A DNA stretch of 37,719 nucleotides, from NCBI GenBank assembly GCA_024653775.1, contig JANLHZ010000142.1:1-37719 (forward strand), given 5' to 3'. Positions 7,436 to 15,361 of this stretch are shown here, one piece after another. The notes beneath the pieces were generated by a model, which was not told the DNA's origin, made no database searches, and saw only the letters and a list, made by a program, of their open reading frames with translations. The stretch is from Planctomycetota bacterium (GTDB taxonomy: Bacteria; Planctomycetota; UBA8742; JACQVU01; JANLHZ01). Positions within the stretch are counted from its first letter, which is position 1; each line of letters opens with the position of its first letter. Both the position numbers and the translations under genes were made by a program.

Positions 7436-7894
7436 TTGCGAACGAAAGCTAATGCAGTACCGCCCCCCGCGCCGGCGCCGAGACCGACGACGAGGACGCT
7501 TTCGAAACTTCGAAGGCTAACGAGGAACGAGTTCGACGTCATCGAGAAAATCGTGGACACCTATCTTCCGGAAAACGTCGCGGCGGGCTATCCCTCCGGA
7601 AAAGAGGCCGGCGTCGTCGAGTTCTTCCAGACGTTCCTCACTGGAATCGGGAGGGGCCAGGCGATCGGACTACGCGCGCTGATTTTCGTGTTCGACCTGC
7701 TGCCGCTGCTGCTGATGCGTTCGCTTCGAAGGTTTTCGAAAATGGGCGCGAAGGACCGAAGAAAGTTCATCCGAAAACTCGAGTCGAGTTCGAACTATTA
7801 CTTCCGCCAGATGTTCATCATGTTCAAAACCATAGTGGGCATGGGATATTTCAGGTCCGCCGAGGTGCGCGGGAAGGTCGGCTTCTGGGCGTGA
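7436..7894 (+). CDS. Small GMC-oxidoreductase-associated subunit (gluconate dehydrogenase subunit 3-like)
   Basis: The 152-residue protein is helical: LTRNEFDVIEKIVDTYLP (about 28-45), a hydrophobic LRALIFVFDLLPLLLMRS, then RRFSKMGAKDRRKFIRKLESS and FRQMFIMFKTIVGMGYFRSAEVRGKVGF. This order resembles the N-terminal region or small subunit that accompanies GMC-type alcohol or sugar oxidoreductases. It ends at the GYF...VGF segment where the FAD domain would begin in fused proteins. No FAD-domain gene is adjacent: the next gene is convergent. It could therefore be an orphan subunit or a remnant. TTG 7436 is the start because TGGAGG lies 9 nt upstream; a Pro/Ala-rich segment follows it. The gene ends 46 bp before a strong terminator. 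Confidence 0.6.
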   Translation: MRTKANAVPPPAPAPRPTTRTLSKLRRLTRNEFDVIEKIVDTYLPENVAAGYPSGKEAGVVEFFQTFLTGIGRGQAIGLRALIFVFDLLPLLLMRSLRRFSKMGAKDRRKFIRKLESSSNYYFRQMFIMFKTIVGMGYFRSAEVRGKVGFWA

Positions 7895-7939
7895 GACGTC
7901 CTTAGAAACTATCGTAGGCGAGCGACATCGATAATTCGG

Positions 7940-7969
7940 AGCCGTCAAACGAGACGTTTGACGGCTTTT
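7940..7969 (+). terminator. Rho-independent terminator
   Basis: GCCGTCAAACG (7941-7951) pairs over 11 bp with CGTTTGACGGC (7955-7965) around an AGA loop and is followed by TTTT (7966-7969). It lies 46 bp after the stop of the + strand gene at 7436-7894. Read on the minus strand it lacks a U-tract, so it mainly ends the + strand transcript. An imperfect inverted repeat (TTAGAAACTATCG near 7901 and GATAGTTTCTTA near 8003) encloses it. Confidence 0.85.
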
Positions 7970-7993
7970 GCGGACGAGGACGTCCGCGGTCCC
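7970..7993. repeat. GCGGACGAGGACGTCCGC palindromic repeat
   Basis: This is the third copy of the palindrome also seen at 166-188 and 4171-4194, again followed by a TCCC motif. It directly abuts the terminator U-tract and lies between convergent genes. Confidence 0.6.
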
Positions 7994-8012
7994 ATGTGAT
8001 CGAGATAGTTTC

Positions 8013-10577
8013 TTAGCCGCCAGGATTCGCAGGCTCCTCCGCTGGCGGAGCTTCCCCTCGATCGCCTGGAGTCTCTTCCGTCGAAGACGACGGCACCGCG
8101 GAATCCGGAGCCGCGGCATCCTCCGCCGGAATGGTTTTCTCCTCGTTCGATCCGTACATGAAGCCTGTAATTTCCTTCGCGCCGCCGCGAATCCACTCGA
8201 GGAGCTGTTCCCGGTACTCGTACCCGAAGTAGCCGCCGGTGCCGAGAATTCCGAGGATCAGGATGAACTTCGTGAAACCCCACATGAAACCTTTGACCTT
8301 CTTCGATTTCAGGAATTTCCGCTGCCTTTCCATCACGTCGATGCGAAGTCTGGTTCCGGGTTTATAGCCTGGAAGGATTTCGAGCGTCTCGTCGGTGAGC
8401 GCCATCGCAGTTTCCGGATTCTTCGTCTTCTTGTCCGCGAGGATCCTCCGCGCCTCGGCGATTTTTTCGTCCGCGAGTTCCGTGCGGAACGCCAGGACGA
8501 ATTCCTCCGTCTTCGGATTCCTGCCGTCCTCCTCTTCGAGTTTCGCGAGCTGTTTCAGCGTCTTTTTGAGGTTGCCTTCGTTCTTCAGCTCATTTAGTTT
8601 CTCGTACTTGCCATCGAGCTTTTTTTCGTACGCTTTGACCTCGAACTCGAGGAGCTTCTTCTGCAAGTTCGCGTCCGATGGATACAGACTCGTAAGGCTC
8701 TTGAGCGCCTTCACCGCGCCGGAGAAGTCCCCGGACTTCTCCGCTTTATCGAGAGTCTTCGCGGCTTTCGATTCCTCGCCTCGCCTCGTCTTGGCCTTCG
8801 CGTGGAGCTTTATGAGCGCGTCGAATGCCGGGTCATAGGAAATCGCCTCGTTCGTGAAGTTGTACGCGTCCGCGAACTGACCCTTCGAAATGAGGTTCTT
8901 CACTTTGCCGATCTTGTCCGAGATGTACTTCCTTCCTGGAATGTTGATTCCGCATATCTGGCAGAAGGTGATCCCGATGCGGGTGCTTCCGTTACATGCA
9001 ACGCAGTGCTCGAAGAGTTCCGCGCCGCAGACTTCGCAGTAAGCGCTGGTCTTCTGATTCTGGTGCTGGCAGAACGGGCACTTTCCTTCCTTGAAAACTT
9101 CGCCCGATTTGGCTTCGAACGCTTTTCGAAGTCCATCGAGCAGACTAAGCTCGACGACGACCGCGGCGGTTTTCGAGCTGGGCGCCTTGCCTTTCGAAGC
9201 CGCGGGAAGCTCCGGCTCGGTGTCAGACGACTTCACGGGCTTTTTGAATTCGCCCGTGGAATTGATCGACAGAGGCGCGTCTACGAACACCGCCGACTTT
9301 CCTTCCGCGAGGTTCTCTATGTCCTCCAGCGCGGCGTAGGGAGCCTTGTACCTTTGCCTGCGATCCTTCTCCATGCATTTTTCGACGAACCTGCAAAGTC
9401 CATCGCCTAAGTCAGGGACGATCTGACGAAGCGGAGTGTACCTCCCTTCCTTAACAGCCTCGAAGATTTCCGCGGGGTGCTCGCCCGCGTACGGAAGTTT
9501 CCCAGTGAGGAGCCTGTAGCACATTACGCCCGCGGAATAGACGTCGGCTCTCGTGTCTAAACGTTCGCCCTGCCACTGCTCGAAGCTCATATACTGCGCG
9601 AGGAGATAGTCCGGATCGTCCTCGAAAGTTTTTATCCCGCCGCCTGCGTCGCTGGTTTCGCCTTCGACGTCGGTCGCGTCCGCGCTGACCTTCCTCTCCG
9701 GACGGGGCTTCGATTTCAGGTCGCTTCCCGCGGAGTCGGTCGCGAATCCGAAGTCGCTGACCCTGCCGTCGCCGCCTTCCGCGAGGAAGACGTTCGAAGG
9801 CCTCAGGTTCCTGTGAAGCACGTCGACGTCGTGGGCGGCCTGAAGCGCTTCGAAGACGCACTTCATAACGTGGAGAATCTTGTCCCTTTCGAGTTTGTCT
9901 CCTCGGTTCAGAACTTCCTGCAGAGTGCCCCCGCGCGGTCTTTCGAGCGCGACGAACTGCACTCCCTTGTCCATCCCAGCGTTCTGCACGCTCGCGATGA
10001 ACGGGTGACTCATTCCCTTGATCGCTCCGGCGCTTTTAAGAATTCGCTCGAACTGATCTTTCGGGACTTCGAGCATCTTGAAGTGCCAGATTCGCTCGTC
10101 GCGGTCGGTCGCTTCGTAGACTTTTCCGAGCGGACCCGCGCCGATGAATTTCCCGATAAGGAGTCCGCCGATGAGGTCGCCTTCCTCCGGCTCGCGGCCG
10201 AGAACCGCGGTGACTTTCTTTTTCTTTGCGGGCGGCCCGAGCTTCCTCGCCTCGTGCTTCATCTCTTCCTTTTTCGGCGGCGCCGGTTTCTTTTCAGGTG
10301 GAGCGAGCTTCTTTTTCGGCGGAGCGAGCTTTTTCTTCGCGGGCGCGCCTTCCTCAGGATCGACGACCGCGAGTTCCTTCGACGAATCCGCGACCTGCAA
10401 ATGTCCGGACGACGATTTCATCGCGCTGAACTCGCTCGATTCCTTCACGAGCGTCGGCGCGGACAAAACTCCGCCGCATTTCTTGCAGGAATACGCTTTG
10501 TCGGTGTCGAAACTCTTGCTTTTGAATTTCGACCCGCATTTCAGGCAGACGACGACTACGAGTTCCTTGGCTGTCAC
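8013..10577 (-). CDS. Zinc-ribbon, protein-kinase-like, TPR-like membrane protein (HRN at catalytic site)
   Basis: The 854-residue product has an N-terminal zinc ribbon (C11, C14, C31, C34), a Lys/Pro/Ala linker, a Hanks-type kinase domain (about 137-425), a tandem zinc ribbon (C500, C503, C514, C517 and C525, C528, C539, C542), helical TPR-like repeats (about 553-750), one membrane span (about 768-786) and an acidic Pro-rich tail. The glycine loop (GAGPLGKV), K167 and DFG (275-277) are present, but the HRD motif is HRN (255-257): the codon is AAC, so the catalytic Asp is absent. Weak or no phosphotransfer is likely, making it a pseudokinase scaffold or receptor. GTG 10577 is the start, with GAGG 5 nt upstream. 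It is downstream of pyrD on the same strand but 174 bp away. Confidence 0.85.
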   Translation of the reverse strand: MTAKELVVVVCLKCGSKFKSKSFDTDKAYSCKKCGGVLSAPTLVKESSEFSAMKSSSGHLQVADSSKELAVVDPEEGAPAKKKLAPPKKKLAPPEKKPAPPKKEEMKHEARKLGPPAKKKKVTAVLGREPEEGDLIGGLLIGKFIGAGPLGKVYEATDRDERIWHFKMLEVPKDQFERILKSAGAIKGMSHPFIASVQNAGMDKGVQFVALERPRGGTLQEVLNRGDKLERDKILHVMKCVFEALQAAHDVDVLHRNLRPSNVFLAEGGDGRVSDFGFATDSAGSDLKSKPRPERKVSADATDVEGETSDAGGGIKTFEDDPDYLLAQYMSFEQWQGERLDTRADVYSAGVMCYRLLTGKLPYAGEHPAEIFEAVKEGRYTPLRQIVPDLGDGLCRFVEKCMEKDRRQRYKAPYAALEDIENLAEGKSAVFVDAPLSINSTGEFKKPVKSSDTEPELPAASKGKAPSSKTAAVVVELSLLDGLRKAFEAKSGEVFKEGKCPFCQHQNQKTSAYCEVCGAELFEHCVACNGSTRIGITFCQICGINIPGRKYISDKIGKVKNLISKGQFADAYNFTNEAISYDPAFDALIKLHAKAKTRRGEESKAAKTLDKAEKSGDFSGAVKALKSLTSLYPSDANLQKKLLEFEVKAYEKKLDGKYEKLNELKNEGNLKKTLKQLAKLEEEDGRNPKTEEFVLAFRTELADEKIAEARRILADKKTKNPETAMALTDETLEILPGYKPGTRLRIDVMERQRKFLKSKKVKGFMWGFTKFILILGILGTGGYFGYEYREQLLEWIRGGAKEITGFMYGSNEEKTIPAEDAAAPDSAVPSSSTEETPGDRGEAPPAEEPANPGG

Positions 10578-10751
10578 GATTCCTCAGCCTTTACTTCCCG
10601 TACCTCGAAGGCGCGGCGGGAATGAGGTGGTTGGTGGTGTAAATTCTTTCACGAAGGTATCAGGAATCGCTGGACTTTCAAGGCTCCGGTGCGAGGAAAC
10701 CCGCAAGATGTCCTTTCGGTTCTCCGTCCCAACGTCAAGGAGCAGTAAACT

Positions 10752-11666
10752 CTAACCTCCGCCGACGCCGGCGCGGATGTACTCGCGAACGTCGCTGACT
10801 TTCTGCTGCGTGAGTATTCGTTCGAGATCGTCCAGAATCGTCTTCACCACGCCAGGACGGAGGAAGTTCGCGGTTCCGACCTGAACCGCGCTTGCGCCCG
10901 CGCAGAGGAATTCGAGCACGTCCGCCGCGGTCATTATCCCGCCTATGCCGATGATCGGGGCGCTGAGCGCGCTTGCGATCTGATGCACGCACCGCAGCGC
11001 GATCGGCTTCACCGCGGGCCCGGAGAGTCCGCCGTACACGTTCGAGAGTATCGGCTTCCTGGTGCGGTAGTCTACCGCCATCCCGAGGGGAGTGTTGATC
11101 GCGCTGAGAGCGTCCGTCCCCGCGTCCACCGCTGCGCGCGCGATGCTTACGATGTCCGTCACGTTCGGCGTGAGTTTCGAGATAAGCGGACGCTTCGTCA
11201 GTTTGCGCACAGCCGCGACGGCTTCGTACGTGAGGACACACTCCGTCGCGATGTTTCTTCCGTCCTTTTCGACGTTCGGGCAACTGAGGTTCAGCTCGTA
11301 AGCCGCGATGCCGTCTTCGTCCTCGAGCCGCTCGACGACCCGAACGAAGTCTGAAGTGCATTTTCCCGCGACGTTGACGATGTTCACGTCCGAAAGTTCC
11401 CGCAGCTTCGGAAGATAGCTCAGACAGTATTCCTCGACCCCTGGATTCTGGAGGCCGATAGCGTTCAGCATTCCGGATGGCGTCTCCGCCACCCGAGGCG
11501 TCTCGTTCCCAAGCCGCGGCTCGGGCGTGATCGATTTCCCGATGATTCCCGCGTAAAGCTCCGCGGCGTTCACGAAGCCGAACTCGGTGCCGTAGCCGAA
11601 AGTTCCGGACGCTGTGAGCAGCGGGTTCTTCAGATCAAGAGGTCCGACTTTGACGCTTAGGTTCAT
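10752..11666 (-). CDS. pyrD: Dihydroorotate dehydrogenase, class 1
   Basis: PyrD oxidises dihydroorotate to orotate in pyrimidine synthesis. The 304-residue length and motifs fit class 1: ASGTFGYG (19-26), GKSITPEPR, NAIGLQNPG (68-76), the active-site cysteine C129 in NLSCPNV, a KLTPNVTD segment, NTPLGMAVD (191-199) and the FMN phosphate-binding IGIGGI (239-244) and VGTANF. Cysteine rather than serine as base marks class 1; the sequence most resembles the 1B (NAD-linked) type, but no pyrK electron-transfer subunit is beside it. A short gap separates it from the kinase-like gene. Confidence 0.93.
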   Translation of the reverse strand: MNLSVKVGPLDLKNPLLTASGTFGYGTEFGFVNAAELYAGIIGKSITPEPRLGNETPRVAETPSGMLNAIGLQNPGVEEYCLSYLPKLRELSDVNIVNVAGKCTSDFVRVVERLEDEDGIAAYELNLSCPNVEKDGRNIATECVLTYEAVAAVRKLTKRPLISKLTPNVTDIVSIARAAVDAGTDALSAINTPLGMAVDYRTRKPILSNVYGGLSGPAVKPIALRCVHQIASALSAPIIGIGGIMTAADVLEFLCAGASAVQVGTANFLRPGVVKTILDDLERILTQQKVSDVREYIRAGVGGG

Positions 11667-11940
11667 CGCTGCATTTTATCCGTGGATTCCGTAGAATGAA
11701 AGCGATCAGCCACCTGGAGTTAAAAGTTAGCGCATAGTTTCACTGGTTTCCATCTCCCTCCGAGGTTGTCGATTTATCCCCACACTCTCTCTCAGGAAGA
11801 AGATGCCCAAATGGAGGTTTAGTGAGATCAAAAAAAGTAATCCGAAATTTCCAGGTTTTGGAAATTTGCCGTTGAATAACCTTGCAATTGGTGATAGGTG
11901 TTTAATCTGGATTCTACACAATAATCTATCAGGAGATCAA
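11667..11940. other. Divergent intergenic region with an AT-rich hairpin
   Basis: The gap separates pyrD (-) from the unknown secreted-protein gene (+). AAATTTCC (11845-11852) pairs with GGAAATTT (11860-11867), an 8-bp operator-like inverted repeat. The + frame is open back to an ATG at 11803 with GGAAG upstream, but the signal peptide lies well inside, so that start is less likely. GC begins to fall here compared with pyrD. Confidence 0.5.
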
Positions 11941-11968
11941 ATGAGTGTATCAGGAGATCAAATGAGTG
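11927..11968 (+). repeat. Perfect 2 x 21-bp tandem duplication carrying RBS and start codon
   Basis: Bases 11927-11947 and 11948-11968 are identical. Each unit contains the Shine-Dalgarno CAGGAG, a 5-nt spacer and ATG, so the gene has two identical ribosome-binding sites with in-frame starts at 11941 and 11962. The duplication adds exactly seven codons. Confidence 0.95.
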
Positions 11969-13929
11969 ACGTGAACGTTCTGTTCAAACGAGGTCAGTCA
12001 GTCAGCCTAAATTTTTGGCTGAACCCGAGATTATCATGTCTGCTGACGCTTGCGCTCCTTGTCAGCCTCCCTATTGACGCTTTTTCGCAAAGTACGGAAC
12101 CCGACCTCACCGGTCTGTGGGTTCTCTCGCTCGACCTTCAGGGCGGAACCTGGGAACTAGACGAAGCGAATATGGTCGCGATAGCTCCGGATGGCGAGGC
12201 TCCTCCCCTTGCTGTCGAACAGAACGGCAACATACTTAACTTCCTGAATCCTCCTGAAACGATAGAGCTTTCAGGAACGGTTTCAGGCGATTCCGTGACG
12301 ATAAACCAGCATCAGGTCTTGTTTGGCGAAGAAACGACGTCAGTTTACGACGCGACGGTTTCGCTCTCTGGAATAACGATGAAAGGCAGAACCGATTCTG
12401 GTTCCGCCATCATCGAGGGAACATACACCGGCTTCGGCTTCCTCACCCGTCAGTACGGCGTCGATGAATCCGGCGAACCGATTTTTCTTACCGACAACTG
12501 CACCTGGTTTGGAAACGTAACCGGGTATATAATTCTTTCGGAAACGATTCCCGAGGAGGGATCGCTGTCCTACGACCTCAGCGTGAAACGGATCGAGATG
12601 TCCATTATCGAGAAAGAGTCTACCGAAGCGATGGAAACGGAATTCAACGATCTCGTTGTCGTTCTTGAAGACGTTAACAACCCATCCATTCGCAAGGAAG
12701 AAGGAAGAGCAAGTCAGGAAAACATTCTCGAAATCCGCAAAGACGCAAGACACGGCGTTGAAGAAATCCTTGAGGAAGGACGGAATCGCTGGCGAGATCG
12801 CGCGCTTAGGGGTAGACCGGACCAGATCGACCGAGTTGCCTGGACAGGGTTCGTTCAAGCGGGCGTCTCAAACTTGCAACAGATACATAACGCTTGGCTT
12901 GAAATAAACAAAGGAATCGAGAACGTTGTCAAAAATCCACCCCCGCCTGATGATGAACCAGATCCCGGGGAAACCGAAGAAATAACGATCATCGAATTTG
13001 GAACATATACTAAGAATCCACCGTCGAATCACACTGTAGATTCCGAAGATCAGAACGATTCCGTTTCACTTGAAAATGCAGCGCAGATAACTACAAGTTT
13101 AACAATTACATCACAAGCATTTGAGACACGGGAAGATTGTTTGCCGCTTGAAGTTTTTATGACAGGTACGGTGGTTTATTTTGACAACGCAGGCAATAGC
13201 ATTGGACCGGGAGATGGGAGAAGTGTGTATGTAAATCAATACGCCCTCAAAAATGCAGCATTTGGATGGCACAATGCAAGGGCAATAAAAAACATAGACG
13301 AGTTGCCATTAACGATTGATCCTCTTGAGTTTTATATTGACTTCGAAGCACTTGCAATACCCAATAATGCGATAACAATAGACCTCCTACTTATCATAGC
13401 AATCGAAGATAGCTGTGATAACAAGTACCAATTTACTCGCTCGTATCATTTGGGAGGAGAGAATCAGACCATTTCTGATGCAGATTCAGAGGCAACATTT
13501 GAAGAAACCCCTGTGGAAGATCCTCTGCTTGTTGTAATGGACGAAGACGGCAACTTTACTGTTAGTGTCGTGCCCGAAATCAACCAAGAGCAAAGAGGTT
13601 GCGGCAAAACTCACTATGACATTAAGATAACCATTTTTGCGAGTTTTAAAGATAAGGGATCGGAGAATGTTGTCACCAAAGTCATACAAGAAATTGAATT
13701 TGACGGAATCGGTGGGATTTATACAGGAACGACCATTTCAAAAACCGACGTAGAAAACTGGTATGATGACCTTTTAGAAGACGATCCAAATGACCACAAT
13801 GATCCTTATGACGATAGTATAGAAAGTATTGATGGTGAGAATAATATCTTAAACATAACAATCGAGGCGGTTGTACATGTTTATAATGTATGTAGTTCAG
13901 AAACGTATTTGTATAGGTACACTCCATGA
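11941..13929 (+). CDS. Unrecognised large exported protein
   Basis: Counting from ATG 11941 the product is 662 residues. A basic segment and a hydrophobic core (LSCLLTLALLVSLPIDAFSQ, around residues 31-50) form a signal peptide. The next 130 residues are beta-rich (TEPDLTGLWVLSLD, then repeated LSG.V.GD.VTI strands), reminiscent of lipocalin-like or TTHB-like barrels but not assignable. A charged helical stretch (about 215-310) follows, then a Pro/Asp/Glu linker (PPPPDDEPDPGE), then a low-GC C-terminal region with beta-sandwich character and acidic patches (LEDDPNDHNDPYDD). No function can be named. It overlaps the next gene by 4 bp (ATGA), so the two are translationally coupled. Codon use changes sharply at about 13000. 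Confidence 0.75.
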   Translation: MSVSGDQMSDVNVLFKRGQSVSLNFWLNPRLSCLLTLALLVSLPIDAFSQSTEPDLTGLWVLSLDLQGGTWELDEANMVAIAPDGEAPPLAVEQNGNILNFLNPPETIELSGTVSGDSVTINQHQVLFGEETTSVYDATVSLSGITMKGRTDSGSAIIEGTYTGFGFLTRQYGVDESGEPIFLTDNCTWFGNVTGYIILSETIPEEGSLSYDLSVKRIEMSIIEKESTEAMETEFNDLVVVLEDVNNPSIRKEEGRASQENILEIRKDARHGVEEILEEGRNRWRDRALRGRPDQIDRVAWTGFVQAGVSNLQQIHNAWLEINKGIENVVKNPPPPDDEPDPGETEEITIIEFGTYTKNPPSNHTVDSEDQNDSVSLENAAQITTSLTITSQAFETREDCLPLEVFMTGTVVYFDNAGNSIGPGDGRSVYVNQYALKNAAFGWHNARAIKNIDELPLTIDPLEFYIDFEALAIPNNAITIDLLLIIAIEDSCDNKYQFTRSYHLGGENQTISDADSEATFEETPVEDPLLVVMDEDGNFTVSVVPEINQEQRGCGKTHYDIKITIFASFKDKGSENVVTKVIQEIEFDGIGGIYTGTTISKTDVENWYDDLLEDDPNDHNDPYDDSIESIDGENNILNITIEAVVHVYNVCSSETYLYRYTP

Positions 13930-15299
13930 ATGAATATATTAAAAAAACTAGTGTGAGATTGAAATTAGCGCCTGCATTTGCACTCCTTGCGCTGTCATCA
14001 CTTTATTTTGTATATATAATCTCTATTGGCTCGGAAACTCGTGAATTTGAGACGCTGATTCGCGTGAATTCTTCTGATATGCCAATAGAAAATTACGATA
14101 GGAGCAAAAACCAGCGTGAACCTCTGCCGAATGAAAACGAAATTCGAGAAGTTGAATATGCCGCAGCTCCCGCTTCCGATGAATCGGTATCAACTATAGG
14201 AATTGAATATCCAGAGCTATCACAAGCAAATGTAGTTCATCATCCTAAGATTTGGCAATTAGAGGATTGGGAAGAAGTTGGGGATCGTTTAATAATAACT
14301 CGTCACTATTATGGTCCGAGATGGATGACATTAACATATTATGCGCCAAACGATGTGGTCGCCCAGAAATCTTATTGGTCCAATATCCTAATGGCAGCAC
14401 TGATTAAAGCAAAAGACGACTATTTTGATCCGCTCGATACCGATGCATTGATTGCTGTCGAAAAATACTCTGAAATTGCAAAAAAAACAGACGTCGAGTT
14501 TCTGTTATCGAATTTTGTCAACGATGGTTTTCGAAAGATAGGCTTGACGTTTTCCATTGCGAAAGCAATTGAAATACTCTCGCGAGAATTTGCCCATTTC
14601 TCATTCGACCAACTTGACCAATATGCTGAAACCGATCCGCTTCCACCGGTTCAGTATTCAATCATGGAAGCCTTGAAGTACGTTCCCAGCTTTTCATATG
14701 ATGAAAAAATACGCTGGCGTTCTTGGGTCGATAGAGTCGATAACAGCAGATGGATTAACGATCGGAAGATTCTGGAAAAATATATTTATTTATTAATAGA
14801 CTCCGCGATCGTATCCTGTGGGCAGTCTCTCGTCCCGGATTTGTGTTCTCTATTCAGGGAAAGTATTTTAAGCAAAGGATCCCCAGGCAATCAGGAGCAA
14901 AGTAGGCGTCACTCCGTCTTGTATAGTCATTTGATAGTAGATGGGGTATTGATAGAAAATTTCTGGAATAGTGAACAATTTCAAAATGAACTCGTCGCCA
15001 TTTTAAGCGATCCCAAGTACAAATATGCACATTTAACCATCATTGCCGAATTGTCGGATCCTACGTATGAAATCAGCGGCAACGATATTGAACGACTCGG
15101 AATAAATGGAATTGCATACCAACTTGCAATTAATAAAGATGAAATCGCCGACTATCCTTCTCTACTCAGGCTGATGAGGTATTTCACTAGATTCGGAAGG
15201 TTGAGTGAAATATGGATACTGGAAGAATATAAAGATCGTTTTCCTGATTATATCGAATTGATAGAAGAAACTATTGGCGCAATTAAGAATCGATCATAG
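13926..15299 (+). CDS. Unrecognised membrane-anchored protein
   Basis: The 457-residue product has a single N-terminal membrane anchor or uncleaved signal (residues 12-34, KLAPAFALLALSSLYFVYII) followed by a soluble, largely helical exported part rich in aromatic residues (WQLEDWEEVGDRLIITRHYYGPRW near 108-130). I see no known motif. Its ATG overlaps the stop of the preceding gene (ATGA), so both probably act together at the envelope. The gene is notably AT-rich with A/T-ending codons, in contrast to the GC-rich FHA gene 62 bp downstream; this suggests recent acquisition or a different mutational history. Confidence 0.75.
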   Translation: MNEYIKKTSVRLKLAPAFALLALSSLYFVYIISIGSETREFETLIRVNSSDMPIENYDRSKNQREPLPNENEIREVEYAAAPASDESVSTIGIEYPELSQANVVHHPKIWQLEDWEEVGDRLIITRHYYGPRWMTLTYYAPNDVVAQKSYWSNILMAALIKAKDDYFDPLDTDALIAVEKYSEIAKKTDVEFLLSNFVNDGFRKIGLTFSIAKAIEILSREFAHFSFDQLDQYAETDPLPPVQYSIMEALKYVPSFSYDEKIRWRSWVDRVDNSRWINDRKILEKYIYLLIDSAIVSCGQSLVPDLCSLFRESILSKGSPGNQEQSRRHSVLYSHLIVDGVLIENFWNSEQFQNELVAILSDPKYKYAHLTIIAELSDPTYEISGNDIERLGINGIAYQLAINKDEIADYPSLLRLMRYFTRFGRLSEIWILEEYKDRFPDYIELIEETIGAIKNRS

Positions 15300-15361
15300 C
15301 TTCACTTACGCTCCATGTTACTAAAAAGTAGTGCGTGCCCCCAATACACAAGGACCACGAA

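Noticed and set aside
11803-11940. ATG 11803 as the start of the exported-protein gene
   Set aside because: It has an SD-like GGAAG, but the added 46 residues are ordinary in composition and would put the signal peptide far from the N-terminus.
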